Of a stretch of DNA of 64,000 bases, positions 28,174 to 38,300 are shown one piece after another. Where the stretch lies: positions 1 to 64,000 of the forward strand of contig CAWKFA010000005.1 in assembly GCA_963848825.1 (NCBI GenBank), written 5' to 3'. Every line of letters begins with the position of its first letter. Positions within the stretch are counted from its first letter, which is position 1. The DNA is from CAVVSQ01 sp963848825. GTDB taxonomy: Bacteria; Planctomycetota; Planctomycetia; Gemmatales; Gemmataceae. The translations under genes were made by a program, and so were the position numbers. The notes beneath the pieces were generated by a model, which was not told where the DNA came from, did no database searches, and saw only the letters and a list, made by a program, of their open reading frames with translations.

Positions 28174-29687
28174 ATAGCGGCCAGCAGCGCCTCTTCCAGG
28201 TCGATGTGCCGGCCGGCCAAACTCTCAAGGTGACAGCGACGGCACGCGACCGCACCTCCACGATGCAGCTTTTCGCTTCGGCTGGCGTCGCACCCACGAC
28301 GACCCTGTTCGATGCTTCGAGCGGCGGCGCGTTGGGCGCCACGCAAACCGCGGTCGTGCCCACCACCCAACCCGGCACGTATTACATCCTGCTCGATAGC
28401 TTCACGATGCCGGTCCCGGGCGAACCGGTGACCATCGAGGCGCAGCTTGTGCCCCTGGCAATCACCGATGTCCACACGGACACGGGCGGCGACACCAAAT
28501 TCGTCACGACAACGATCTCCGGCGCCGGCTTCAATGCGCAGGCCGTGGTGAAACTCGTTCGGCCCGGCTTCCAGGAAATTGAACCGGTCCTTTATCGCGT
28601 GGTCGATGCCACCAAGATCATTGCCGAATTCGATTTCACGGCCGCCATCCATGGCTTGTACGATCTTTTGGTCCTCAACCCCGATGGCAACCAGGCCATC
28701 GTTCCCTACCGCTTCTTGATTACCCAGACCGTGGAACCAGAGGTCACGATTGGGGTCGGTGGGCCGCGTTATATCTTCGCCGGCGATACGGGCACTTACA
28801 GCGTCGCCTTGCAAAACCTGGGCAATATCGACGCGCCTTATACCTACTTCAGCGTCGGCGTCCCTGAAATTCCACAGACCGGCACCAATATCGTGCTGGA
28901 TAACTTGCCCTATCTGGCTGTCGAATCCAATGTTGCCGGCGGCCCGCTTACGGGGAGCCAGCAAAATCTGCCCTGGGCGACGCTGGATTCGAACAACAAC
29001 ATCAACGGCGAGAACCTCACGTCGGGTTACCTTCTCAACGAGGCAGCGGCCGGCTTCACCGGTTTCACCTTCAACGTCGATACCTATCCGGGCCTCAAGG
29101 CCCTCAACGACCACGCCTGGGATAACTTCAAGAGTGCCTTTTACGCCGCCGAGCCTCAGTTTGCCGCCCAGGATTTCCTAAAAGACGGCCCGCAAGACCT
29201 CGACAAGATTCAGAAGGGCCTCTCCGGCGTTTGGGACGCCTTTGGCGCCGCGCCCGCCCAGTTCCAGATCCCGGCTGTTCCGTTTGAATTCAACATCGTG
29301 GCGTCTGCGACCTCGATGACGCGCCCGAGTTCATCGCCCAGCAGCTTACCCTGGCGGATCAGTTGCGAACCGGCATCCTCGCGGACAACACGGCCACTCC
29401 GGCGCTTTATACCTTGGCCGCCGACAAAACCGCCTGGGAGAACATGTATCTGGCCTCTCTCGAAGAAGCAGGCCTTCTATTGCCGGACGGCACCACGCCG
29501 CCGATTCGGACCGAGCCGCCCATTATCAGCGCCGTCGCCACCTTGGCTTCCGGCGTTCTGGTCGGGCCGGCTGGCCACGCGATCCTCTCGAACGGCAATC
29601 TCACCACTTTCTTCAACAACGTTCGTACCTGGTACGGCAATAATCCCAACTCCTTCGCGCCCAGAGTACGACGCTGACCGGCTTTAA
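27840..29687 (+). CDS. Giant protein segment 8: post-CARDB region
   Basis: Coherent from about 28022 (GAYHVIVRTDIFNEVYEAAGESNN, finishing a CARDB) to about 29310. A pre-peptidase-C-like module (GQQRLFQVDVPAGQTLKVTATA...GTYYILLDSF) and a domain with EVTIGVGGPRYIFAGDTGTYSV follow. A helical stretch ends at VPFEFNIVAS. I do not recognise a catalytic site. Large planctomycete CARDB proteins often carry this combination. Confidence 0.7.
   Translation: MDGDQQRHQPRFRHVVRCPLPFADDKLVAYQPIYRHPRIPGHLVAGPILHANPPGERAFPDPGAYHVIVRTDIFNEVYEAAGESNNTTASAAVVKMSAIALVLGVPFPTTLNSGQQRLFQVDVPAGQTLKVTATARDRTSTMQLFASAGVAPTTTLFDASSGGALGATQTAVVPTTQPGTYYILLDSFTMPVPGEPVTIEAQLVPLAITDVHTDTGGDTKFVTTTISGAGFNAQAVVKLVRPGFQEIEPVLYRVVDATKIIAEFDFTAAIHGLYDLLVLNPDGNQAIVPYRFLITQTVEPEVTIGVGGPRYIFAGDTGTYSVALQNLGNIDAPYTYFSVGVPEIPQTGTNIVLDNLPYLAVESNVAGGPLTGSQQNLPWATLDSNNNINGENLTSGYLLNEAAAGFTGFTFNVDTYPGLKALNDHAWDNFKSAFYAAEPQFAAQDFLKDGPQDLDKIQKGLSGVWDAFGAAPAQFQIPAVPFEFNIVASATSMTRPSSSPSSLPWRISCEPASSRTTRPLRRFIPWPPTKPPGRTCIWPLSKKQAFYCRTAPRRRFGPSRPLSAPSPPWLPAFWSGRLATRSSRTAISPLSSTTFVPGTAIIPTPSRPEYDADRL
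29363..29677 (+). CDS. Giant protein segment 9: helical linker fragment
   Basis: Coherent about 29310-29658: CDLDDAPEFIAQQLTLADQL, then a mostly helical stretch ending in FNNVRTWYGNNPNSFA. It lies between two frameshifts and links the preceding and following segments. It has no features of a stand-alone gene. Confidence 0.55.
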   Translation: MRTGILADNTATPALYTLAADKTAWENMYLASLEEAGLLLPDGTTPPIRTEPPIISAVATLASGVLVGPAGHAILSNGNLTTFFNNVRTWYGNNPNSFAPRVRR

Positions 29688-29742
29688 TGCCAACTCCCTT
29701 AGTTTCTTCGGTTTTCTCAACAATGCCAACGCCATCGCGGCC

Positions 29743-31257
29743 GTGCCGACCTTCAACCAGTTCAATCTCGGGCTGTCCATGCCCACGACCTTCGAGGCCT
29801 TCAATGTTTATGTGCCCTGGGTTGGCTGGGGTTTGCGTAGCGGCGGTATCCCGGCGGACTACGCCATTGACGGCATCAACGTCGACAATTCGCAAAAGTT
29901 CTTCCCCCTGAACCTCGATCAATATTACGCCAACTCCGGCGCCTTCGCAGGCGCCGCCTCGATGACGGGGCCTTTTACGGTCGAAACCAATGGCTTTGTA
30001 CCGGTCAGCCAGGCGCTACCCTTTACCGTCAATTTCCAAAACGATCCTTCCTCGACCAGCGACACCCACGAGGTGCGCATCACAGTGCCGCTTGACTCCA
30101 GCCTGGATGCCGAGACCTTCAAGCTGGGCGATATCAAAATTGGCAAGATCACGGTGCACATTCCCGCGGGCCACAGCCTCTATCAGGGGGACTTCGACTT
30201 CACGCAATCGAGCGGCTTTATTCTGCGCGTCAGCGCCGGCGTGGATTTACTGAGCCACGCCGCGACCTGGCTGCTCCAGGCGATCGATCCTCTGACTGGG
30301 CAACTCGAGCAAGACCCCAACGTGGGCATTTTGGCGCCGAATGATTCCCAGGGCCATGGCGCCGGCTACGTCAGCTACACGGTACAGGCAAGCGCGAGCG
30401 CCGCTAGCGGCACCCTCCTTACCGCGTCGGCCAGTGTCATCTTCGACAATACGCCGCCAGCAGATACGCAACCGCAAACCTTCACCATCGACAATACCGC
30501 CCCGACCACGACCCTGACCGTGGTGCAAGTCGCCGGCACGGGCAACTACGACCTCAAGTGGGCCGCCACCGACGACGATGCCGGTTCGGGCTTCAAATCC
30601 GTCACGCTCTACGTGGCGGTGGACGGCGGTAACTATTCAATCTGGCAGCGTGACCTGACGGACGCGTCCGGTGAAATGGTCTATACCGGCTTGCTAGGCC
30701 ATAAATACCAATTCTTGGCGCTCTCGACGGACAAGGCCGGCAACCGGGAACAGGCGCCGTCCACGATTTTCGTGCCCGATGACGGCTCTGGCTCCAACCT
30801 GGGCACCACCCCGGTGGTCACTTCAACGCCACCCAACTTCGGCCAACCACCGCCGCCCGTCGTTACCCCCTCGACCAATCCGATCTTCACCCAGGCGCAA
30901 AAAGGCATTCCCTCCGCCATTCAAACCACGCACCCGTCGGAATTTAAATCGGTGCTGGCGCCTTTCCAGGCGCAGGCCTTTGTCACCGGCATCGGCCAGA
31001 GCGAAGGGGGCATCGGCCCCATGGCCCTGGCGCAAGAGCCCGATGGCAGCTTCCTCGTCAGCGGTGGTCCCTTCCGCAACCAGTTGTTCCACGTTACCAA
31101 AACCGGCGGTGCCGTCACCGCGCCGCTCGCGACTGAACAATTCCCAATCTACAACCTGGCGTTTGATCCGCAGGGCGCGTCTTTGGGCCACCACCGGCGG
31201 TGGGCCGTTGTTAAAACTCAATCCGATCACCGGCGCCGTGCTCGGCGCCTTTGGTGA
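29743..31257 (+). CDS. Giant protein segment 10: Ig-like modules and start of a propeller-like region
   Basis: Coherent from about 29658 (QSTTLTGFNANSLSFFG) to about 31180. It contains a module with the sequence VNFQNDPSSTSDTHEVRITV, an Ig-like domain (PTTTLTVVQVAGTGNYDLKW...DDDAGSGFKSVTLYVAVDGG), a Pro/Thr-rich linker, and the first blades of a repeat region (GPMALAQEPDGSFLVSGG; IYNLAFDPQG). Confidence 0.7.
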   Translation: MPTFNQFNLGLSMPTTFEAFNVYVPWVGWGLRSGGIPADYAIDGINVDNSQKFFPLNLDQYYANSGAFAGAASMTGPFTVETNGFVPVSQALPFTVNFQNDPSSTSDTHEVRITVPLDSSLDAETFKLGDIKIGKITVHIPAGHSLYQGDFDFTQSSGFILRVSAGVDLLSHAATWLLQAIDPLTGQLEQDPNVGILAPNDSQGHGAGYVSYTVQASASAASGTLLTASASVIFDNTPPADTQPQTFTIDNTAPTTTLTVVQVAGTGNYDLKWAATDDDAGSGFKSVTLYVAVDGGNYSIWQRDLTDASGEMVYTGLLGHKYQFLALSTDKAGNREQAPSTIFVPDDGSGSNLGTTPVVTSTPPNFGQPPPPVVTPSTNPIFTQAQKGIPSAIQTTHPSEFKSVLAPFQAQAFVTGIGQSEGGIGPMALAQEPDGSFLVSGGPFRNQLFHVTKTGGAVTAPLATEQFPIYNLAFDPQGASLGHHRRWAVVKTQSDHRRRARRLW

Positions 31258-34200
31258 TGCCGTCGAGCTTGGTCTGGCGATTGATCCCAAGACGGGACTG
31301 ATCTATGTCGGCACGGCCGCCGGCGTCGCTACTTTCAATCCGGCGACAAGTGTCTTTTCGCAATACAGCAAGGACCTCAATCTGCGCGTCGCGAGCCTGG
31401 CGTTCGCCGCGGATGGCACGCTCTGGGGCACAACCTGGCCTGACCGCACGCAGGTCGTCCTCTTTGACGCCCACCGCCGTGCCCAGGTGCAACTCACCTT
31501 CGATACGCCGATCGACTCCCTGGCCTTCGGCCAGAAGGGCACCGCGCTGGCTGGCCTTTTGTTCGTCTCGCATAACAGCGGCGATGGCGGCAGCGTACTC
31601 ACCATGGTCGATTCCGTGACGCTGCAACAGGTCTCGCTAGCCACCGGCGGCACGCGTGGCGACGTGGTGCTTACGACGAACGACGGGCGCCTGTTGATCA
31701 GCCAGTCGGCGCACGTGGACGTACTCAATCCCATCACCAATCCGGTCGTTTTGGCAACCAATCCGCCCGATCAGAGCATCGTGGCGCTGCCCTTGTCGCT
31801 GATAACTGTCACTTTCGATCAGGATATGGTCGCCGGTAGCCCGGCTGACGCGGCTTCCACGACCAATCCGGCGAACTATACCCTGACGGGCGCCGACGGC
31901 CACGCAGCTACCCTTGTGAGCGTCGCTTACGATAGCGCCACGCACACCGCGCTGCTCACCGTGAAGGACCTGACGGCGGAAAAATACACGCTCACGATTC
32001 GCTCGTCCATTATGGGTGTGTCCGGCTTCTCTTTGGCAGCTCCCTTCGCCGTCTCCTTCAATGCGGTTATCGACGTTGCCAATTATGCGTCGATCCACAT
32101 CGTCGATACCCAACTCGACCGAGCTACGCAGACGGTCACGTATCAGGTGACGATAACCAACACGACCAACTTCGACTTGTTGCTGCCACTCTTGTTGACG
32201 CTCGACCCCGCCAAGTATGTCCAGGGCGCTCCTCAGGGTGCCGCCGAAGCGACGCCCGATGGCCGCTGGGTCCTTGATTTGGCCAATAACATACCCGGCG
32301 GCGTGAAGCTCGCCCCTGGCCAAACCACCAGTGGCTTCACGGTTCATATCGTCACGCCGGGCTTCGAAACGGCCGACTATGAACCGGGCGTCATCGGGGT
32401 CCCGGATACCAACTCGTCGCCGAGTTTCACCACCCAGCCGGTTGCCGCGGCTACCGCCGGCCAGCCCTACACCTATGCGGCCGTGGCTACGGACCCTGGC
32501 GCCAGCGTGGTCGCCTATTTGCTGCAGCAGGCGCCGCCCGGTATGGCGGTGGACGCTTCGACGGGTGTCATCACCTGGGCCCCGACGGCTCAAAGTCCCG
32601 GTGTGGCGCCGGTGACCCTCTATGCTTTCGATGCCCGCGGCGCCTGGACGAAACAACATTGGACGGTTACCGTGGCCGGCGGCAACGATCCGCCGGTATT
32701 CGGTCCCTTGCCCGTCAATTTGCAGATTACCGAAGGGCAAGCGTGGCAGGTACCCGTCACGGCTACCGATGCGAACGGCGATCCGCTTATCTACTGGGTG
32801 GACAGTTTGCCGCCTGGAGCCACCTTTACGCCGGACACCCATGTCTTTTCCTGGACGCCCCCAATCGGGTCCTCCGGCACTTACCCTGGCGTCACCGTCT
32901 ATGTCAGCGACGGCACGAGCACGGTGAGCCAAAGTTTCGATGTCCTCGTTGCCCCCGCCAATCATCCGCCGGCCCTTTCGTTGCCGCCCGATCGCGCCGT
33001 TCGTCAGGGCGATGGCTTTGTTCTCTATCTGGCCGGCAGCGATCCCGACGGCGGCAAGGTCCTCTATTCCAGCACGAATTTGCCCGAGGGCGCAGTTCTG
33101 GACGCCAACACCGGCCGCTTCCAATGGGTCGTTCCGTACGATCTGACCGGCCCCGTCGCGGTACCCATTGCGGTCACCTCCACAACCGGGCTTACGCTCA
33201 CCAAAACGATCACGTTCACCGTTCTCTCCACGCAGGTGGCACCGGTCTTTGACCCCCAGACGGGCTGGACCGTCGACGAGGGGCAGAGCCTTACTTTCCA
33301 AACGTTTGCCATCGACCCGCACAATCCCGGCTTCAAGTTGCCAACACGCAATCCGGATGGCACGCTCAATCCACCCACACCCGTTTCGCCCGTCACTTAT
33401 GCCATCAGCGGTTTGCCTGCCGGCGCCACCTTCGATGCTCAAACCGCTACTTTTTCCTGGGTGCCGAGCTTCATTCAGGCGGGCCAGTACACCGTCACGG
33501 TCACGGCAACCGACGTCGCCGACGACAACCCGCCCTTGTCGGCGCGGGTCACCATTCCGATCACGGTTCGAAACATCAACCGCGCGCCCCAGATCGCGAC
33601 GATAAGCAATGTCAGCCTCAATCGCGGCCAGGTGCTGACGTTGCCGGCGACGGCTATCGATCCCGACGGCGACCCGGTGGTTCTCTCCGCCACCAACGCG
33701 CTTACGAACATGCCGTTTCCCTCTTTCGCGACATTCGTCGATAACGGCAATGGCAACGGCGTGTTTCATTTCGCACCGCTCACTGGCGATCGTGGAAATT
33801 ATTCCATTGTTCTCAGGGCGGCCGATAACGGCGACGGCGCCGGCGAGGCCGGCGTCCTCTCCTCGACTTACACGTTCATCGTTACGGTGGTTTCGGCTAA
33901 CGAACCGCCGGTGCTCGCGCCCATCAATAGCCAGGTTGCCCTGACGGGGACCGCCTTCACCTACACGGTTCATTCCTCGGATACCTACCAGGATCCGCTC
34001 ACGTTTAGCTTCACTGGCCTGCCAGCCGAAGCTACGCTCACGCCCGCCGTGACCTATGGCACGGCTCTCCTCAGCTGGACACCGACCGCGGCCGAAGCGG
34101 GTAACTACACGGTCACGGTAACCGTGACCGATAATGCGATCACGCCACCAGTTCTGGACTCGAAGACATTCAATCTCACGGTGCGCACCAGTGACAACGC

Positions 34201-35122
34201 CCCGGTTGCGACCACGCCTGGCGGGCCAACCCTCGCCGAGGGCGCGACCCTGACGCTGCCGCTACATGCCACGGATGCCGACGGCGATCCGGTCACCTGG
34301 AGTGCCACCAACCTACCAATCGGGGCGGTCCTGGACGCCGCGACCGGTAAGCTTACCTGGTCGCCGGCATTCGGCCAGACGGGTACCTACCCAATCACCG
34401 TTTCCGCGAGCGACGGAGTTCTTTCCAGTAGTGGCACCTTCTCTATCGTTGTGACGCACACCGATCGCGTGCCTATTTTGGTTCCTGAACCGCCTCAATA
34501 TGGCCGCGAAAACACCTTGCTCACCTTTACGATTGCGGGTGCCGATCCAGATGGTGATCCGGCTCAGCTCGCGGTGCAACACCTGCCCGCCGGGGCGCTC
34601 TTCAACAACCTCAATGGCGTTTTCGTTTGGACGCCCGACTTTGCCGAGGCTGGCGATTACACGGTCTCCTTCACGCTCACCGACCCCGCCGGTCATGCCG
34701 ATGCGATTCAGGTACCGATCCATATCGACAATGTCGACCGTGCGCCCGTGCTCGCCATTGCCAACCATCAGGCAATCCTGGGACAGACGCTTACGTTTTC
34801 CGCGGCCGGCACCGACCCCGATGTTGGCGACGTCCAACATTTCGCTGCCCAGGGCCTTCCGGAAGGCGCCACGCTGGACGCCAACACCGGCCTCGTTACC
34901 TGGACGCCGGGACCGGCACAGGCTGGCGACTATGTCGTTCGCTTCTCGGTTAGCGACGGCACGCTCACCACTAGCCAGGCCATCTTCATTCACGCGTCCG
35001 TCACCCCCACGCCTCCGGTAGCGACTATCGTCTTGACGCCCAGCTTCCCGGTCGCGCAAGCGCCGCGGTTATTGTGCACGCCCTCGGCTCCAGCATCGCT
35101 CCCATTACCAGTGTCACTCTAA
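30779..35122 (+). CDS. Giant protein segment 11: propeller-like region and cadherin/He_PIG-like domains
   Basis: Only the part after about 31180 is in the true frame (RLWATTGGGPLLKLNPITG). Propeller-like strands (LAIDPKTGLIYVGTAAGV, LAFAADGTLWGTTW) run to about 31720. Then come a Big_5-like domain (VTFDQDMVAGSP) and from about 32400 a run of about eight He_PIG/cadherin-like domains with the recurrent signature DPDGDPV...LPxGAxLDAxTGxxxWTP. It ends by frame loss near 35062. Confidence 0.8.
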   Translation: MTALAPTWAPPRWSLQRHPTSANHRRPSLPPRPIRSSPRRKKAFPPPFKPRTRRNLNRCWRLSRRRPLSPASARAKGASAPWPWRKSPMAASSSAVVPSATSCSTLPKPAVPSPRRSRLNNSQSTTWRLIRRARLWATTGGGPLLKLNPITGAVLGAFGDAVELGLAIDPKTGLIYVGTAAGVATFNPATSVFSQYSKDLNLRVASLAFAADGTLWGTTWPDRTQVVLFDAHRRAQVQLTFDTPIDSLAFGQKGTALAGLLFVSHNSGDGGSVLTMVDSVTLQQVSLATGGTRGDVVLTTNDGRLLISQSAHVDVLNPITNPVVLATNPPDQSIVALPLSLITVTFDQDMVAGSPADAASTTNPANYTLTGADGHAATLVSVAYDSATHTALLTVKDLTAEKYTLTIRSSIMGVSGFSLAAPFAVSFNAVIDVANYASIHIVDTQLDRATQTVTYQVTITNTTNFDLLLPLLLTLDPAKYVQGAPQGAAEATPDGRWVLDLANNIPGGVKLAPGQTTSGFTVHIVTPGFETADYEPGVIGVPDTNSSPSFTTQPVAAATAGQPYTYAAVATDPGASVVAYLLQQAPPGMAVDASTGVITWAPTAQSPGVAPVTLYAFDARGAWTKQHWTVTVAGGNDPPVFGPLPVNLQITEGQAWQVPVTATDANGDPLIYWVDSLPPGATFTPDTHVFSWTPPIGSSGTYPGVTVYVSDGTSTVSQSFDVLVAPANHPPALSLPPDRAVRQGDGFVLYLAGSDPDGGKVLYSSTNLPEGAVLDANTGRFQWVVPYDLTGPVAVPIAVTSTTGLTLTKTITFTVLSTQVAPVFDPQTGWTVDEGQSLTFQTFAIDPHNPGFKLPTRNPDGTLNPPTPVSPVTYAISGLPAGATFDAQTATFSWVPSFIQAGQYTVTVTATDVADDNPPLSARVTIPITVRNINRAPQIATISNVSLNRGQVLTLPATAIDPDGDPVVLSATNALTNMPFPSFATFVDNGNGNGVFHFAPLTGDRGNYSIVLRAADNGDGAGEAGVLSSTYTFIVTVVSANEPPVLAPINSQVALTGTAFTYTVHSSDTYQDPLTFSFTGLPAEATLTPAVTYGTALLSWTPTAAEAGNYTVTVTVTDNAITPPVLDSKTFNLTVRTSDNAPVATTPGGPTLAEGATLTLPLHATDADGDPVTWSATNLPIGAVLDAATGKLTWSPAFGQTGTYPITVSASDGVLSSSGTFSIVVTHTDRVPILVPEPPQYGRENTLLTFTIAGADPDGDPAQLAVQHLPAGALFNNLNGVFVWTPDFAEAGDYTVSFTLTDPAGHADAIQVPIHIDNVDRAPVLAIANHQAILGQTLTFSAAGTDPDVGDVQHFAAQGLPEGATLDANTGLVTWTPGPAQAGDYVVRFSVSDGTLTTSQAIFIHASVTPTPPVATIVLTPSFPVAQAPRLLCTPSAPASLPLPVSL
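32400..35050 (+). repeat. Tandem He_PIG/cadherin-like domains
   Basis: About eight Ig-fold units of roughly 90-115 residues. Each has a calcium-site-like D[PA]DGDP[VL] and the motif LP.GA.LDA.TG...W.P. Such arrays form long rods in bacterial surface proteins. Confidence 0.7.
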
Positions 35123-35379
35123 CGCTGAATGGCCAACCGGTCGCGCTTGATGCCACCGGCAAGGCCACTATCACCGCCGGCCCGCCGGGCAGGATGGCGC
35201 TTCCAGGCTTCCGTGATCGACGCCGACGGCCTCACCGCCACGACGACGACGTTCCTCAAAGTCCTCGATCCCTTCAACGCCACGCCTCCTGGCGTTGCGC
35301 TCGACCCCACGCTGGCGGCGGCGCCGTTGACGGCGCTTACCACCATTACGGGCACGGTAGCCAGTACCAATCTCGATAG
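35074..35379 (+). CDS. Giant protein segment 12: fragment between two close frameshifts
   Basis: Coherent only about 35062-35190: AAVIVHALGSSIAPITSVTL, then NGQPVALDATGKATITAGPP. It is an Ig-like domain core whose end (RFQASVIDADGLTATTTTF) is read in the next frame. Two indels about 130 bp apart explain it. Confidence 0.5.
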   Translation: MHALGSSIAPITSVTLTLNGQPVALDATGKATITAGPPGRMALPGFRDRRRRPHRHDDDVPQSPRSLQRHASWRCARPHAGGGAVDGAYHHYGHGSQYQSR

Positions 35380-38300
35380 CTGGTCCTTGGGCCTTGCGCT
35401 GTTGGGAAATGATAACTTCACACCAATCGGCAGCGGCAACGCGCCGGTCAATGCCGCCACGCTGGCTCAAATCGACCCCGGTGCGCTGCCCAACGGCTTT
35501 TACGTGCTCCAATTGTCCGCGACGGACATAGCCGGGCGCCAGTCGATCACGCACTTAGAAGTCGAAGTTCGCACGAGCGCCAAGCCCGCCGCCATCCAGG
35601 CGTCCGCTACCGATCTTGCGGTCACTCTGGATGGAACCACCGTCAATTTGACGCGTATCTACAACTCCGTTGGGCCAGCCTCCGTTGCGACTTTCGGGCA
35701 AGGCTGGGCCCTCGCCAATCGCGATGTGGCGTTGCAGGTTGATCTGACGCCCACAGGGCTTGAGTCTTTCGGCGTTTACCCCGCCCTCCGGCAAGGGACG
35801 CGCCTGTATCTCAACTTGCCCAATGGCGCCCGTGCCGGCTTTACGTTCGAGCCCACCGCCGTTAATTTGCCCAGTCAGCCCAACGAACTAACCTATTATT
35901 ATCCGGCCTGGCAGGCGGACCCCGGCGTGTCCTACACGCTGACCTCCGTGCAAACGCTTCTCGTTCGCGGTGGACATGATTTTTACGACCAGGCCACCGG
36001 CCGGCCTTATAATCCCGCCGACAACTTCTTCGGCCCGGGTAATTATGCCCTCACCGCGCCCGATGGTTCGCAATCCCTCATCGGCGCCAGGGGAATTCAG
36101 GAGCAGATCACCGCCGATGGCCATGTCCTGCACATCAGCGACAGCGGCATCACGGCCCAGGATGGCTCGACCATTCGCTTCGTCCAGGACGCGCAAGGTC
36201 GCCTTGCCGCCATCCAGGCACCGACCGGCGAAACGATTAACTACGTTTACGATGCCTCAGGCCGCCTGGCCGACGTGGTCAGCAGCACGCGCGGCGTCCT
36301 GTACCGCTATGGCTACGACGCGGCGGTGGGCTCGCTCACGGTCGCGGTCCAGCCCGGCGCCACCAGTGTCGCTTACTTGGCGGGTCAACCGCCGCAAGTG
36401 GTGCCCATCACCGCGGACTTTGGCGCTGCCCTCCAGTTCGACGGCCATCCGCTCAGTCAGAACATGCCCGCCGGCGGGGAGCAGGATTATTCCTTCGTGC
36501 TCTCCGATAGCGAGGTGCAAAGCACGAATGCCGGCAACGTCATAGTTCGCGTTGTTATCAACCAAAATGGCAGCGATTTCGTGGCGGCGCTGCCCGAGGT
36601 GCCCGGCCTTATCCCGCTGGCCCGTTATGTCGATGGCGGCCGCACGGTAGCCCTGTTCGAGGTCACGCATGGCGGAACCTATCTCCTGCGCGTTCGCGGC
36701 GCCACGGCAGACGATCAGGGGGGCTACACGATCAGCCTGGACGTTGCCGGCGACATCAACGCGGATGGCAAGGTCGATGGCGCCGACAGCCAGGCGCTCG
36801 CGACTGCCTTTGGCAGTTTCCAGGGAGATGCCAACTACGCCGTCGCGGCCGATCTCGACGCCGACGGCGTCATCGCCGCCGCTGATCGCCAACTCTTGTA
36901 CTTCAACTACGGCTTCACCGCTGGCGCCGCCGTGCCGGCATTCCCCAACTATTTCACGGTCAGTACTGGCACGGTATGGTCTCCTGCTTCCGGTGGAGGC
37001 ACGGGCGGTGGCTCAGGCGGCTCGGGTGGCGGATCATCGGGTGGTTCCTCCGGCGGCACAGCGCTGCAGCCAGCGCAGACGGCGACGCCGCCCACGATCA
37101 AGACGCCTGGCCCAGTCCCACTGGCGCCGCTAACCAATCCGTCTTTCGATCTTACCAATGGCAATTTCGCGGTCACGGGACCGGCGCAGCCCGGCTTTGG
37201 CTGGACGGTGCGCGGCCAGGTCACCGTCGCGAGCGGGACAGCCACGCTTCATGAAGGCGGCCAGGTCAACACCGCCTTGACCCAGGCATTCTTCATTCCC
37301 GCTGGCGCCACCACGCTGAGCTTCATGCTCGACTCGGCCACGCTCGGCGCCGCCGCCAATCGTGCCCCCGATGCGTTTGAGGCGGCCCTGCTCGACGCCC
37401 GCACACTCAAACCCCTCACGCAGACGGCCGCCGGGCTTACCGCAACGGACGCCTTCCTCAATATTCAAAGCGACGGCACGTTCTTCCTTAGCCCGCAGGC
37501 CACCGTGGCCAATGTGGACCAAAACGGGGGCATTTTAGGCAGTGCGGTCCCGCGCCTGATTCAGCTCGACGTCAGCCAGATCCCGGCTAATACCCTGGTC
37601 GTACTTTCCTTCGATTTGCTCGGCTTTGGCGCGACCAGCAGCATTGTCATCGGCAATGCTGCCTTCACGTCCAATGTGCCCCACACGCCGGTGGCGGTTC
37701 CCGATCTCGTCACCACGCTTGAAAATGTGGCCAGTTCCATCCCAGTTTTGCAGAACGACACGCATGCCAGCGCGGCGCTTGATCCGGCCAGCGTCATCAT
37801 CGTGCAAACGCCCCAGCATGGCACCGCCAAGAACGATCCGGCGACGGGAAAAATACTTTACACGCCCGCCGCCAACTATTACGGCGGCGACACCTTCGTC
37901 TACCAGGTGCGCGACACGAATGGCCTCCTTTCCAATCAAGCCACCGTGGCGATTACCATCAAGGCTGTCGCGCAGGTCCCGACTCTCACGGTCGGTCCCG
38001 CCAGCGGCAACCAGGATACCGCCATCCCGCTTGCCATCTCCGCGTCGTTGCCCATTCCCGACCCGAACAATTCTCTCTACGTTCAGGTGGATGGCCTGCC
38101 GCCAGGAGCCCGGCTGTCCGCGGGGACCATCGTCTCGGTCGGGAGCTATCGCCTGACCACGGTCCAACTAGCCAACCTTAAGTTCACGCCCCCGCCTGGT
38201 CTGCCCGGCACCTTTAATTTGAAGGTCAAGGCTGTCTCCACCCAGACGATCGACGGTGATATCGCCACGGCCAGCGCGGCCCTGGCGGTAACTGTCAATG

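Noticed and set aside
31637..33973. 778-aa open frame on the minus strand under the giant gene (others at 24638-26272 and 51710-53242)
   Set aside because: Long antisense frames are expected opposite GC-rich coding DNA. Their translations are low-complexity Arg/Gly-rich, with no domain, start signal or ribosome site.
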